DNA from: JBLNDJ01 sp050261515
Lineage (GTDB): Bacteria > Acidobacteriota > Terriglobia > Bryobacterales > Bryobacteraceae
Assembly (NCBI GenBank): GCA_050261515.1
Contig: JBLNDJ010000018.1
Span: 146,255-210,254, forward strand
DNA: 64,000 nucleotides
Direction: 5' to 3'
Shown here: positions 44,892 to 52,236 of the stretch, in pieces
Position numbering within the stretch: position 1 is the first letter of the stretch
How the letters are laid out: the number at the start of each line of letters is the position of its first letter
Translations under genes and position numbers: made by a program
Notes under the pieces: model-generated
Databases searched by the model: none
Told to the model about the DNA's origin: nothing
Seen by the model: the letters and a program-made list of their open reading frames with translations, nothing else

Positions 44892-45494
44892 ATGTGCCAC
44901 GGCATGGTAGCCCTTCTCCTCCTTGCCGCGCAGGACCCGCAAGCTGCGATGGAGCAGTCGATCGCAAAGCAGCGCGAGGCCGCCGGGCGCCAGCGCGTCT
45001 CGGTGCGCCTCCAGGCCAAGGCCGGGCCGGAGGCGCCCGATGCGTTCTTCACCACGCCCTGGTCGTGGCCCGCGCCGGTCCCGCCGCCCTACCGTCCCCC
45101 TGAGTGCGATCCGGTCTCCGAAGACCAGATCGGCCCCATCGTCAACGAGATCGCCAAACGTGAGGGCCTCACGCCCGACCTTCTGCGCGCCGTCATCGAG
45201 AAGGAATCGGCATATTTGCCCTGCGCGATCTCGACCGAAGGCGCGCAAGGCCTGATGCAGCTCATGCCCGAAACCGCCGCGGACCTCGGCGTCGCGAACC
45301 CGTTCGACACCCGCGAGAACATCGGCGGGGGCGCGCGGTTCCTGAAACAGATGCTCGATCGCTACGGCGGCAATCTCGTGCTCGCGCTGGCGGCCTATAA
45401 CGCCGGGCCGACCCGCGTGGACGCCGCCGGCGGCGTGCCCGCCATTCCGGAAACCCTGGGCTACGTAACGGGGGTGCTCGACAGGCTGCGGTAG
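44892..45494 (+). CDS. Lytic transglycosylase
   Basis: A protein of about 200 residues with a short hydrophobic start and a C-terminal SLT domain. The catalytic glutamate is in VIEKESAYLP; GAQGLMQLMPETAADLGV and LALAAYNAGPTRVD are the two other SLT motifs. It cleaves peptidoglycan glycan strands. The signal peptide is weak (MVALLLLAAQ after an ATG at 44904), so the true start is uncertain. The sulfatase maturase gene begins nine bases downstream. Confidence 0.88.
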   Translation: MCHGMVALLLLAAQDPQAAMEQSIAKQREAAGRQRVSVRLQAKAGPEAPDAFFTTPWSWPAPVPPPYRPPECDPVSEDQIGPIVNEIAKREGLTPDLLRAVIEKESAYLPCAISTEGAQGLMQLMPETAADLGVANPFDTRENIGGGARFLKQMLDRYGGNLVLALAAYNAGPTRVDAAGGVPAIPETLGYVTGVLDRLR

Positions 45495-45503
45495 CCTGTA
45501 AGC

Positions 45504-46631
45504 ATGCCTTCGGCGGCGGCGCGCATCTCGTCTTTGCTGATCAAGCCGGTGTCGGCCGTCTGCAACCTGGACTGCGAGTACTGCTTCTATCTCGACCGCG
45601 AGACGGACCCCTACAAGTCCGCCGCCGTGCGCCGCATGGATACGGACACGCTCGAGCGCCTGGTGGACACGTACCTGTTCTACTCGCACCCCGAGAGCAC
45701 GTTTGCCTTCCAGGGCGGCGAGCCGATGCTGGCCGGGCTGCCGTTCTTCGAAAAGCTGATCGAGTTCCAAAGGCAATACGGCCGCGGCGGCCAGGTGGTC
45801 TCGAACGCGCTCCAGACCAACGGAGTGCTTATCGATGCGGACTGGTGCCGCCTGTTCAAAGAGAGCAACTGGCTCGTCGGCGTATCGCTCGACGGCCCTG
45901 AGGCGGTCCACGATGCCTACCGGCGCGATAAGCGCGGCCAGGGCACCTGGGCGCAGGTGATCCGGGGAATCGAGACGCTCAAAAAGCACGGCGTGGAGTT
46001 CAACATCCTCTGCACCCTGCACCGCGCGAACGTCGAGCAGCCCCGCGAGTTATACCGCTTCTTCCGCTCGCTCGGGGTCGGCTATATCCAGTACATCCCC
46101 ATCGCCGAGTTCGACGCCCAGGGGCAGCCGCTCGCGTTCACGATCTCTCCCGAGCAGTATGGCCGCTTCCTGTCGGAAACCTTCGACGCCTGGTGGCCCG
46201 AGCGGCGGAAGGTCCGGATCCGCGATTTCGACAACATCGCCGAAGCGCTCGCCGGCCGCGTGCCCGGAAACTGCACGCTGCACACCACCTGCGACTCCTA
46301 CGTCGTGGTGGAGCACAACGGCGACATCTATCCCTGCGATTTCTTCGTGGAGAGAAGCTGGAAGCTGGGCAACGTCAACCTGGATTCCTGGCCCGAGATC
46401 GCGCGACGGCACTCCCGCGCCGCCTTCGCTGCGAAAAAGACACTGCCGCGCCCGGAGTGCGCCGCCTGCGAATACGAAAACATCTGCCACGGCGGGTGCC
46501 CGAAACTCCGGCACGCCCCGTACCGCCGCTTTGAAGATCTCGACTACTTCTGCGGCGCGTACAAGACGACCTTCGCCAAAGTCACGGGCCCGCTGCGGCG
46601 GGATCTCAACCGCCTCTACTCCATCTCGTGA
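45504..46631 (+). CDS. Anaerobic sulfatase-maturating enzyme (radical SAM, SPASM)
   Basis: Converts the active-site cysteine or serine of sulfatases to formylglycine without oxygen. The radical SAM cluster is bound by C20, C24 and C27 (CNLDCEYC). FQGGEPMLAG follows. The SPASM domain has CTLHTTC, GDIYPCDFF, CAACEYENICHGGCP and a last cysteine in YFCGAY, enough for two auxiliary clusters. The substrate is very probably the Cys-type sulfatase encoded at 47301-48662 on the opposite strand. The length of 375 residues is normal. Confidence 0.92.
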   Translation: MPSAAARISSLLIKPVSAVCNLDCEYCFYLDRETDPYKSAAVRRMDTDTLERLVDTYLFYSHPESTFAFQGGEPMLAGLPFFEKLIEFQRQYGRGGQVVSNALQTNGVLIDADWCRLFKESNWLVGVSLDGPEAVHDAYRRDKRGQGTWAQVIRGIETLKKHGVEFNILCTLHRANVEQPRELYRFFRSLGVGYIQYIPIAEFDAQGQPLAFTISPEQYGRFLSETFDAWWPERRKVRIRDFDNIAEALAGRVPGNCTLHTTCDSYVVVEHNGDIYPCDFFVERSWKLGNVNLDSWPEIARRHSRAAFAAKKTLPRPECAACEYENICHGGCPKLRHAPYRRFEDLDYFCGAYKTTFAKVTGPLRRDLNRLYSIS

Positions 46632-46644
46632 GCGCCCGGCCCGT

Positions 46645-47304
46645 TCACTTCTTCGTTCCGACGCCCGCTTCTATGGTCCTCGAAACGCTGCCGCCCGTCG
46701 CGCTCGTCACGTCTCCGGTCTGGGTGCATCCGGCCGGCGGCACGAAAAGCGACGCCGCCGGGGCCGCGTAACTGAGCTGCTGAATCTCCATCAGGAGCCG
46801 CTCCGGGTTGTCCTTAAGGGTCAACGTCTGCTTCAACGGGAAGCCGTACTTCTCATCCAGCCAGTAAGTGAACTTGCCCCGTTCGCCGAAGGAGACGTCC
46901 ACCACCTTGGCCGCAATCCCGCCGACGCTTTCCGTACGCAAAACCTTCGGCGGGTCCTTGGCCATCGCTTCCCGCATCTGTCCCGAAGCCCCGATCGGAT
47001 CGTGCCCGTTCGGCACGTAGGGCGAAACATACCCCTGGATCGCGCAGGTCTTCGCATTCAAATCGCGCGAGTAGACCTTCTGGGCCGCCAGATCGTAGAG
47101 CTGGAGCGTGTGAAAGTCGCCCGCTTCGTTGATGATTTCCACCAGCACCTTCGACCCGCTGCGATTTACTTTGTGAGTGCTCTTCGGCCAGACCAATTCG
47201 CTTTTGGCCGTATACGAGTAAGTGTCGGGCAGTGCCTGCGCGTGTACGACACCCGCCGCCAGCACCGCCCCCAATGCAGCATGGACAACCCGTGCAATGT
47301 TCAT
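46645..47304 (-). CDS. Secreted protein of unknown function
   Basis: A 219-residue exported protein with a Sec signal (ARVVHAALGAVLAAGVVHA). The mature part looks like an all-beta domain of the LolA or DUF4412 kind (FTYWLDEKYGFPLKQTLTLK). It ends in a Gly/Thr/Ser-rich tail. The start overlaps the sulfatase stop by four bases (ATGA), so it is the last gene of the modB-sulfatase operon. It may bind a lipid or assist the sulfatase; neither is shown. Confidence 0.72.
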   Translation of the reverse strand: MNIARVVHAALGAVLAAGVVHAQALPDTYSYTAKSELVWPKSTHKVNRSGSKVLVEIINEAGDFHTLQLYDLAAQKVYSRDLNAKTCAIQGYVSPYVPNGHDPIGASGQMREAMAKDPPKVLRTESVGGIAAKVVDVSFGERGKFTYWLDEKYGFPLKQTLTLKDNPERLLMEIQQLSYAAPAASLFVPPAGCTQTGDVTSATGGSVSRTIEAGVGTKK

Positions 47305-48662
47305 GGCTGCGTCAGTCTATCACTATCGCGCCAGCGGTGCGCAAGCGTGGCGAGTTCATCGACCAGCTTTGGATGCGCGTGCCGCAGGTTGCGCGTCTCC
47401 CCCGGGTCCTCTTCGAGGTTCGATAGAAACACCGCATCGTCGCCGGCCAGCGGCTTCCGGCCGCTTTCTGTCCCGTCCCAGGTCACGCCGTTCAGGACCA
47501 GCTTCCACGGGCCCCGCCGAACCGCAAGCTGCTCGCCCTCGGCCCAGAACACGGCCTCGTGCGGCGACTTGGCGCCCGAGGCCGCCACCGGCAGAATGTC
47601 GCGGCCGTCGATCGTGCGGTCCTGCGGTACCGGCACACCCGCCGCGCCGCAGATCGTGGGGAGCAGATCGGCGGTCATAACCACCTCGCGAACCGTCTGC
47701 CGCGCCGGAATCACGCCGGGCCACGACAGCATCGCCGGAACGTGCATGCCGCCGTCGAAGACGCTGAACTTGTATCCGCGGAACGGCGCGTTGCTGCCCG
47801 CCGTGGCCGGACGCTGATCGAGCCCGCCGCGCGCCTCGGTGGTCGCGCCGTTGTCGCCGCCGAACCAGATGAGCGTGTTGTCCCGCTGGCCCGTCTCCTC
47901 GATCGCGCGGAGGATCTGGCCCACGCCGTCGTCGGCCGCCGCCAGCATCGCCGCGTACATGCGCCGCTCCGGCGCGAGATTCGGGAACCGTGCGACGTAC
48001 TTCTCCGGCGCGTGCATCGGATAGTGCACGGCGTTGAACGCGCAGTAGAGGAAGAACGGATTGTCGCGCCGCGCCCGTATGAACCCCGCTGCCTCGGCCG
48101 CGATCCGCTCGGTCAGATACTGCCCGTTCTCGAAGATCTCCTCGCGGTTCCGCCACAGGTCGTGGTAGTTGACCACCTTCGGTTCGCCCCAGTAATACCG
48201 GTGCGAGTAGAAATCCACGCAGCCCGAGTGGAAGCCGTAGAAATAGTCGAAGCCGTGCGCGTTCGGCACGGTCTCGGGCGTCGAGCCGAGGTGCCACTTG
48301 CCCGTGAGGGCAGTCGCGTAGCCCGCCGGCTTGAGCACGGACGCGATGGTCTTCTCCGTAGGCGGCAGCGCGCGTCCGTTAACCGCCACTCCCGCGCGCG
48401 CCGGAACGCGCCCGGTCATGAGCGCCGAACGCGCCGGCGCGCACACGGGCGAGTTCGAGTACCAGTTCGTGAACCGCGCGCCGGACTCGGCCAGCCCGTC
48501 GATGTTCGGTGTCTTCAGGTCGGAGGCGCCCAGGCAGCCGAGGTCGTGGCATCCGAGGTCGTCCATCAGGATCACGACTACGTTCGGCCGCGCGCCGCGG
48601 TGCCTCTGCGCGAGCGCGGGCGCCGCCAGCGAGCCTGCGAGCAACTCCCTGCGAGAGATCAT
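47301..48662 (-). CDS. Exported Cys-type sulfatase
   Basis: A 453-residue sulfatase of the alkaline phosphatase superfamily. It starts with a short signal bearing twin arginines (ISRRELLAGSLAAPALA). Calcium ligands are in ILMDDLGCHD, and the formylglycine motif is C74-A-P-A-R (C-x-P-x-R). Later motifs are TGKWHLG and WFGGDNG. ATG 48662 follows GGAGG and overlaps the thiE stop (ATGA). The nearby convergent maturase gene supports the Cys-type modification. The sulfated substrate is unknown. Confidence 0.9.
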   Translation of the reverse strand: MISRRELLAGSLAAPALAQRHRGARPNVVVILMDDLGCHDLGCLGASDLKTPNIDGLAESGARFTNWYSNSPVCAPARSALMTGRVPARAGVAVNGRALPPTEKTIASVLKPAGYATALTGKWHLGSTPETVPNAHGFDYFYGFHSGCVDFYSHRYYWGEPKVVNYHDLWRNREEIFENGQYLTERIAAEAAGFIRARRDNPFFLYCAFNAVHYPMHAPEKYVARFPNLAPERRMYAAMLAAADDGVGQILRAIEETGQRDNTLIWFGGDNGATTEARGGLDQRPATAGSNAPFRGYKFSVFDGGMHVPAMLSWPGVIPARQTVREVVMTADLLPTICGAAGVPVPQDRTIDGRDILPVAASGAKSPHEAVFWAEGEQLAVRRGPWKLVLNGVTWDGTESGRKPLAGDDAVFLSNLEEDPGETRNLRHAHPKLVDELATLAHRWRDSDRLTQP

Positions 48663-49228
48663 GACGCCTCCTGGAACATCGAAATTCCGGCGATCCCGGC
48701 GGCCCCGGCCCCGATGCACTCCGCCGCATTCGAGCCGTTGACGCCCCCGAGCGCCAGCACCGGAATCCGCACCGCCCGGGCGGCCTCGCGAAGCGGCCCA
48801 AGACCGACCGGCTCCCCATAAGGCGCCTTCGAGGCCGTGTAGAACACCGGCCCGAACACGATGAAATCCGCGCCCTCCCGCTCCGCCGCGCACGCTTCTT
48901 CCACGCGATGGCACGAGACGCCGATGATAAAGCCCGGCGGCGTTATCGCGCGCAGCGTCCCGGGCGCCATCGAGCCCGAAGGCAGATGCACTCCGTGTGC
49001 CTCGCAGGCGAGCGCGATGTCCGCCCGCGCGTTCACGAGAATCTTCGCGCCCCGCGGATTCGGCAGCGCCAGCGCGCTGCGCACCAGCGGCTCCAGCTCG
49101 CGCGCCGTCAGGTCCTTTTCCCGGATCTGCACGAAATCCACGCCCGCCGCCAGGTTGCGCGCGATCGCGCCGAGCAGCGCGTCCGTGCCGCCGAGCGGCT
49201 TGCGGTCTGTGATGTAGTAGCGGAGCAT
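48659..49228 (-). CDS. thiE: Thiamine phosphate synthase / TenI-like protein
   Basis: A 189-residue TIM-barrel protein. YYITDR, FVQIREKDL, ILVNARADIALA, GVHLPSGSM, FIVFGPVFYTASK and VLALGGVNGSNAAECIGAGAAGIA are the ThiE/TenI blocks. The residues of the active synthase are mostly present, but a TenI-like role is possible because no other thiamine gene is near. The ATG directly follows the fmdE stop codon, and its own stop overlaps the sulfatase start. Confidence 0.85.
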   Translation of the reverse strand: MLRYYITDRKPLGGTDALLGAIARNLAAGVDFVQIREKDLTARELEPLVRSALALPNPRGAKILVNARADIALACEAHGVHLPSGSMAPGTLRAITPPGFIIGVSCHRVEEACAAEREGADFIVFGPVFYTASKAPYGEPVGLGPLREAARAVRIPVLALGGVNGSNAAECIGAGAAGIAGISMFQEAS

Positions 49229-49810
49229 TCAGCAGAGATCGTAGTATCGCTCACCGGCGCACGCGCGGCAAAGCGCGCGGCCGTCGCGCACCACTTCGCG
49301 CCGGAAAGCGACCGTCTCGCCGCACGCCGCGCACGTTACGCGCGCGGCCTTGTAACCGGGCAGGTCCTCGGGACCGATCCGCACCCGCACCCACTCGTGC
49401 GTAAACAGCTCGGCATCGGGCATCTCGCGGTAGGCGCGGATCTGCTGCTCGTTCCGGCTTTCGATCTCCGGGTACATCTCCTGCGCCCGCTGCTTCGAGG
49501 TCTCCCTCGCCGCGATGCGAACCGCGCGGTCTTCCGCAAGATCGCAGAACGTCGCCGCGACCTTCCCGAAGTCGCGGAACTTGAGCGCGCGCTTGCCGAG
49601 CCGGCACCCCGTCACCACTGCCACGGCGTCCGTCACGCAGCGGTCGATTTCGACGAACGTCACCAGGCGCTTGCGGTCCCGCCCCTCCGGATCGTCGAGG
49701 CCAAGCAGACCCAGCCCGTGAAGCGCCATCCGCAGCCCGAGAATCTGGCCCGCGCAGATGTGCCCGTGCACGCGGGCCGCGATCGCGATGTATTCTTCAA
49801 AGCTCTTCAC
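49229..49810 (-). CDS. FmdE-type protein with C-terminal zinc ribbon
   Basis: A 193-residue protein. The N-terminal FmdE domain shows VHGHICAGQILGLRMALHGL and FVEIDRCVTDAV; a zinc ribbon at about 165-187 has CAAC and CRAC pairs. FmdE is named after a protein co-purified with molybdenum formylmethanofuran dehydrogenase, but in bacteria it is found beside molybdate transport and formate dehydrogenase genes. It starts with GTG overlapping the modC stop (GTGA). A role in molybdenum or tungsten handling is a fair inference. Confidence 0.85.
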   Translation of the reverse strand: MKSFEEYIAIAARVHGHICAGQILGLRMALHGLGLLGLDDPEGRDRKRLVTFVEIDRCVTDAVAVVTGCRLGKRALKFRDFGKVAATFCDLAEDRAVRIAARETSKQRAQEMYPEIESRNEQQIRAYREMPDAELFTHEWVRVRIGPEDLPGYKAARVTCAACGETVAFRREVVRDGRALCRACAGERYYDLC

Positions 49811-50877
49811 AGCACCCGCAAGCCCTGCTGGGGAAATCCCACCACCCAGTGTTTATTATCCTTCTGTTTCTCGAACTCGGACCGCGCCAGCTCCACGTGA
49901 ATTCCCCCGGCGAACTCCAGCCGCACGGCGTGCGGCGTCTCGACCGCGCGCACGAGCTCGGCCGGCACGTGATTCGGCGCGGGCGATCCGTCCCGGGCGC
50001 CCGCTGTGAGCTGGTCAGGCCGCACGCAGATCGACACGCGGTCGCCGCGCAGCCGGCCCGGGAAGTACGGTCCCGTAAGGTCGAACCCGTTCGCGCGCAG
50101 CCTGCTCACGTTGCTTTGGGGGTTCAGCTCGACGATCTCCGCCTCGATCAGGTTGAAGATGCCGAGCAGCCGCGCCACCTCGGCGTTCGCCGGGCGCTCC
50201 GCAATCGCGCGCGGCGTGCCGCTCTGCACCAGCCGTCCCTCGCGCAGAATCAGCATCTCGCCGGCCAGCTCGAAGCACTCCTCCAGGTCGTGAGTCACCA
50301 GCACGGCCGGAATCCGGAAATCGGCCCGCACCTGCCGCAGCAGTTCGTACAACTCCGTGCGCAGCGGCGCGTCGAGGCCGCGCGCGGGCTCGTCGAGCAG
50401 CAGCAGCTTGGGCGAACCGATCAGCGCGCGCGCGATCGAACACCGCTGCTTCTGCCCGCCGGAGACCTCATGCGGCCGCCGTCCCCCGGCGTCTTCCAGG
50501 TGGAACCGCTCGAGCATCTCGTTGACCTTGCGGTGGCGCTCCAGGCGCGGCCGCCGCTCGGCCGCGAACTCGAGATTCTGCCGCAGCGTCATGTGCGGGA
50601 ACAGCGCGTAGTTCTGGAACACGTAGCCGCAGTGCCGCGCCTGCGGCGGCAGGTTGACGCCCGAGGCCGCGTCGAGCAGGATTTCGTCGTCGAGCAGGAT
50701 GCGCCCCTCGTCCGGCGTCGCGAATCCCGCGATCGAATCGAGCGTGAGCGTCTTGCCCGACCCGCTCGGGCCGAACAGCACCGTGATCCCGTCCGCCGCG
50801 CGGAACTCGACGTCGAGCGAGAAGGGCGCCGAGTCCGGCCGCCCCGCGAAGCGCTTGCGGATGCGCAGTTCGAGCAT
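49807..50877 (-). CDS. modC: Molybdate ABC transporter ATPase
   Basis: A 356-residue ATPase. Walker A is FGPSGSGKT, the Q-loop is GYVFQNYALFPHM, the signature is VSGGQKQRCS and Walker B is LLLLDEPARGLDA. After residue 240 comes a TOBE-type metal-oxyanion domain. ATG 50877 shares one base with the modB stop (TGATG). The substrate assignment to molybdate rests on ModB homology and on the next gene, fmdE; tungstate is possible. Confidence 0.9.
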   Translation of the reverse strand: MLELRIRKRFAGRPDSAPFSLDVEFRAADGITVLFGPSGSGKTLTLDSIAGFATPDEGRILLDDEILLDAASGVNLPPQARHCGYVFQNYALFPHMTLRQNLEFAAERRPRLERHRKVNEMLERFHLEDAGGRRPHEVSGGQKQRCSIARALIGSPKLLLLDEPARGLDAPLRTELYELLRQVRADFRIPAVLVTHDLEECFELAGEMLILREGRLVQSGTPRAIAERPANAEVARLLGIFNLIEAEIVELNPQSNVSRLRANGFDLTGPYFPGRLRGDRVSICVRPDQLTAGARDGSPAPNHVPAELVRAVETPHAVRLEFAGGIHVELARSEFEKQKDNKHWVVGFPQQGLRVL

Positions 50878-51545
50878 CAGGCCGCCTGCCTGGACGACGC
50901 CAGCCGGTTCGCGAGCGTCAAAATCGCCACCGCCAGCACCGAGACGATGACCACCAGCGTGCGGGCGAGCGCCCCGTTGCCCGATTCGACCGCGTCGTAA
51001 ATCGCGACCGCCACCGTCTGTGTGCGGCCCGGGATGTTGCCCGCGACCATGATCGTGATGCCGAAGTCGCCGAGCGTGCGCGCGAATGCCAGAATCGCCG
51101 CCGCGAAAATCGAGCGCCGCGCCAGCGGCAGCGTCACGCGCCAGAAGACCTTCCACTCCGACGCCCCCAGGTTCCGCGCCGCCCGCTCGTAGCTGCGGTC
51201 CACGCTCTCGAGCGCCGCCCGCGCCGAAATCACCAGCAGCGGCAGCGCATGAAACATCGCCGCCACCACCGCGGCCTGCCAGGTGAACACGAGCGGGCCG
51301 CCGAACAGCCACTCATAGAGCCTGCCGAGCGCGCTGCCGCGCCCGAACAGCACCAGCAGGTAATAGCCCAGCACGGTAGGCGGCAGCACCAGCGGAAGAG
51401 CCACGCCCGCGTCGAGCAGTTCCTTTCCGCGGAACCCACGGTGCGCGAGCAGGTGCGCGATCCAGAGTCCGAGCGCGAGCGACAGCGCGGTCGCGATCGC
51501 CGCCACCTTCAGGCTGAGCCACAACGGGAACCAGTCCACCTGCAT
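50877..51545 (-). CDS. modB: Molybdate ABC transporter permease
   Basis: A 222-residue permease with five or six helices. LPLVLPPTVLGYYLLVLFG is the conserved ModB stretch, and AARNLGASEWKVFWRVTLPLARRS is the EAA coupling loop. FARTLGDFGITIMVAGNIPG is typical of ModB. No modA binding-protein gene is found in the window, so it must be elsewhere or be replaced. TATAAT lies ten bases upstream of the ATG and starts the operon. Confidence 0.91.
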   Translation of the reverse strand: MQVDWFPLWLSLKVAAIATALSLALGLWIAHLLAHRGFRGKELLDAGVALPLVLPPTVLGYYLLVLFGRGSALGRLYEWLFGGPLVFTWQAAVVAAMFHALPLLVISARAALESVDRSYERAARNLGASEWKVFWRVTLPLARRSIFAAAILAFARTLGDFGITIMVAGNIPGRTQTVAVAIYDAVESGNGALARTLVVIVSVLAVAILTLANRLASSRQAA

Positions 51546-51555
51546 GGGAATAACG

Positions 51556-51561
51556 ATTATA
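51556..51561 (-). promoter_or_regulatory. Candidate -10 element of the modB operon
   Basis: TATAAT on the minus strand ends ten bases before the modB ATG. It lies in the 35-base gap after the TetR gene, so the operon can be transcribed apart from tetR. No ModE-type palindrome is evident. Confidence 0.45.
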
Positions 51562-51580
51562 GGCTGTGCGGGACCGGGGC

Positions 51581-52186
51581 TCAGGCCGGATCGGGGCAGG
51601 CGATCAGGCCGCGCACCGCGTTGTCGATCGCCTCGTCAATCACGCGTTCCTGATCCACCCACGGGAATCCCGGGTGAGTCACCATCAGCGAGGTGATGCC
51701 GTGCGCGGCCGACCAAAGCACCTGCGCGGCCATCTCCAGGTCAACGGGACGGAACTTTCCCGCCTCGATACAGCGTGCCACGTCCTGGCGCAGGTAGCCA
51801 AAGACTCGCCGGCTCACCGGACGTTGGGAGGGATCGGCGCGCGGGCTCGTCATGAACGCGACGCGGTAATCGTGCGGGTTGTTCACGCCGAAGTTGATGT
51901 ACACGCGCATCCCCTGCTTGAGCTGCGCGATGGGCTCGGGGGCCGGCGGAGTCTTCTCGATCTCCTGGCCGAGCCGCATGAGAATCTCCTCGCAGAGGCA
52001 GTTCAGCAGCTCGGCCTTGTCCTTGAAATACAGATAGATCGTGGTGGGGGAATACTCGATCTTGTCCGCGATCTTCCGCATCGAGACGCTCTCGTAACCT
52101 TCGGTTACAAAAACCTCGCGGGCGGCGTCGAGTATCTGCTGCCGGAGAGCCTCCTTGTGCCGGGCCCTTCTCTCGATCACTCCCAT
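51581..52186 (-). CDS. TetR family transcriptional regulator
   Basis: A 201-residue regulator. The N-terminal helix-turn-helix (ILDAAREVFVTEGYESVSMRKIADKIEYSPTTIY, shown as two motifs: ILDAAREVF and SMRKIA) fits TetR; the C-terminal ligand domain resembles the WHG group. It sits 35 bases upstream of modB on the same strand and may control that operon, but its target is not shown. TACAGT eleven bases before the ATG may be its -10 box. Confidence 0.9.
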   Translation of the reverse strand: MGVIERRARHKEALRQQILDAAREVFVTEGYESVSMRKIADKIEYSPTTIYLYFKDKAELLNCLCEEILMRLGQEIEKTPPAPEPIAQLKQGMRVYINFGVNNPHDYRVAFMTSPRADPSQRPVSRRVFGYLRQDVARCIEAGKFRPVDLEMAAQVLWSAAHGITSLMVTHPGFPWVDQERVIDEAIDNAVRGLIACPDPA

Positions 52187-52212
52187 CAGCGTGCTCTACT
52201 GTAGCGCAAACA

Positions 52213-52231
52213 GCGGCTGGCCGTCAGCCGC
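52213..52231 (-). terminator. Possible terminator after nrdJ
   Basis: GCGGCTG and CAGCCGC form a seven-base stem with a five-base loop five bases after the nrdJ stop codon. Only TGTTTG follows on the minus strand, so termination would be weak. Confidence 0.35.
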
Positions 52232-52236
52232 CGGCC

